Shown: positions 63,549 to 64,000 of the stretch, piece after piece
How the letters are laid out: each line of letters opens with the position of its first letter
How positions within the stretch are numbered: the first letter of the stretch is position 1
Assembly: GCA_963706905.1 (NCBI GenBank)
Contig: CAVPNY010000005.1
Span: forward strand, 52,189 to 116,188
Length of the DNA: 64,000 bases
Source of the DNA: CAVPNY01 sp963706905
GTDB taxonomy: Bacteria; Chloroflexota; Anaerolineae; Anaerolineales; UBA4823
Direction: 5' to 3'
Position numbers and translations under genes: made by a program
The notes under the pieces: model-generated
Seen by the model: the letters and a program-made list of their open reading frames with translations, nothing else
What the model was told of the DNA's origin: nothing
Databases searched by the model: none

Positions 63549-63898
63549 CTAATAGTCAGATTGGTTACTTTCCCATTGGGATGGATTATTACGGACGTAG
63601 AGACGGATGGCATCCCGTTCGCTTTGGTCTCGGAGGATGTGTTCGTAATCATTGCGCTGCCAGAGGGGGCGCCTGGCGTACGCCGCAGCCCATTGATCAG
63701 GCGCGCCATGGTCGACTTGTACGCCCCTACACCATTGGAACTATGTTCCACAATTAAAAGAATTCCATGCAGGTGATTGGGCATTACGATCCATTCATTG
63801 TTCATCGCCTGGCTACCTTTGTTTTCCCAAACAAGATCGCCTTCTACTTGATCCCAATCACTTATTCTGGTAACCATTATCCTGGTATTTGAGCGCAA
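63549..63898 (-). pseudogene. Y1/HUH transposase remnant (RAYT-like)
   Basis: NEWIVMPNHLHGILLIVEHS carries the HUH motif; VGAYKSTMARLINGLRRTPG is followed by a frame change near 63670, then LWQRNDYEHILRDQSERDAI with the catalytic Tyr and YVRNNPSQWES, stop at 63549-63551. The N-terminal part upstream of the HUH motif is not the usual sequence, and the gene lacks a proper start. A second, decayed transposase of the same superfamily as the one at 55938. Confidence 0.75.
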
Positions 63899-64000
63899 AC
63901 GGATGCCAAATGCCGGGCGTTACCACACGAACTAGGCCGGGTAGATCCGGTAGGATCATAAAATCCGATTCTAGGCTGTTTACGTACAAAAGATCATGCT

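Overview
The window reads as chromosome from an anaerobic Chloroflexota bacterium, probably Anaerolineae-like. This is inferred from gene content and not from a marker gene: SpoVS without a sporulation cluster, a tungsten-type aldehyde ferredoxin oxidoreductase, a fused NuoE-NuoF formate dehydrogenase subunit, GatC-GatA, ClpC, Pro/Thr-rich membrane-anchored proteins and REP-associated transposases. No rRNA, tRNA or CRISPR was recognised.

Layout. 1-9.6 kb: a sugar-uptake locus. It has a polysaccharide deacetylase (cut by the window edge), xylose/ribose-type ABC transporter genes, a PIG-L deacetylase, a divergent ROK regulator and three tandem UroD-like genes. Most of these carry frameshifts. 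9.7-12.1 kb: gene remnants (RecD2 tail, alpha/beta hydrolase, nitroreductase/hydrolase chimera). 12.9-15.75 kb: an IS30-family element split by an IS110-family element; the latter has a recognisable bridge-RNA-like leader. 16.2-20.6 kb: an operon for aldehyde oxidation (AOR, acyl-CoA ligase, SCP2-like, MoaD-like). 20.9-23.6 kb: a CASTOR/POLLUX-like ion channel gene and a MerB-like gene with an in-frame TGA that fits selenocysteine. 24.0-29.7 kb: DUF2294, then a promoter, a structured leader with terminator, a site-2 protease, a cation P-type ATPase and a CaCA exchanger. 29.8-43.6 kb: about twenty stand-alone accessory genes, all on the minus strand (methyltransferases, GNATs, aminoglycoside-nucleotidyltransferase-like proteins, VOC, broken HigBA, HD, SRA-HNH nuclease). 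44.3-50.8 kb: an NAD-linked formate dehydrogenase operon. 50.9-62.1 kb: housekeeping genes (aminotransferase, SpoVS, GatCA, M3 peptidase, aldo/keto reductase, ClpC) interrupted by a RAYT/REP locus. 62.2-63.9 kb: an AbiE-type toxin-antitoxin pair and a broken Y1 transposase.

Many genes are frameshifted, yet several long genes (AOR, P-type ATPase, ClpC, ion channel, GatA) are intact. The lesions therefore look clustered in accessory genes; indel errors in the assembly cannot be excluded without reads. The most notable observations are the putative MerB-like selenoprotein with a SECIS-like hairpin, the IS110-in-IS30 insertion whose target can be rebuilt exactly together with candidate bridge-RNA guide loops, and the riboswitch-like leader in front of the metal-transport genes.
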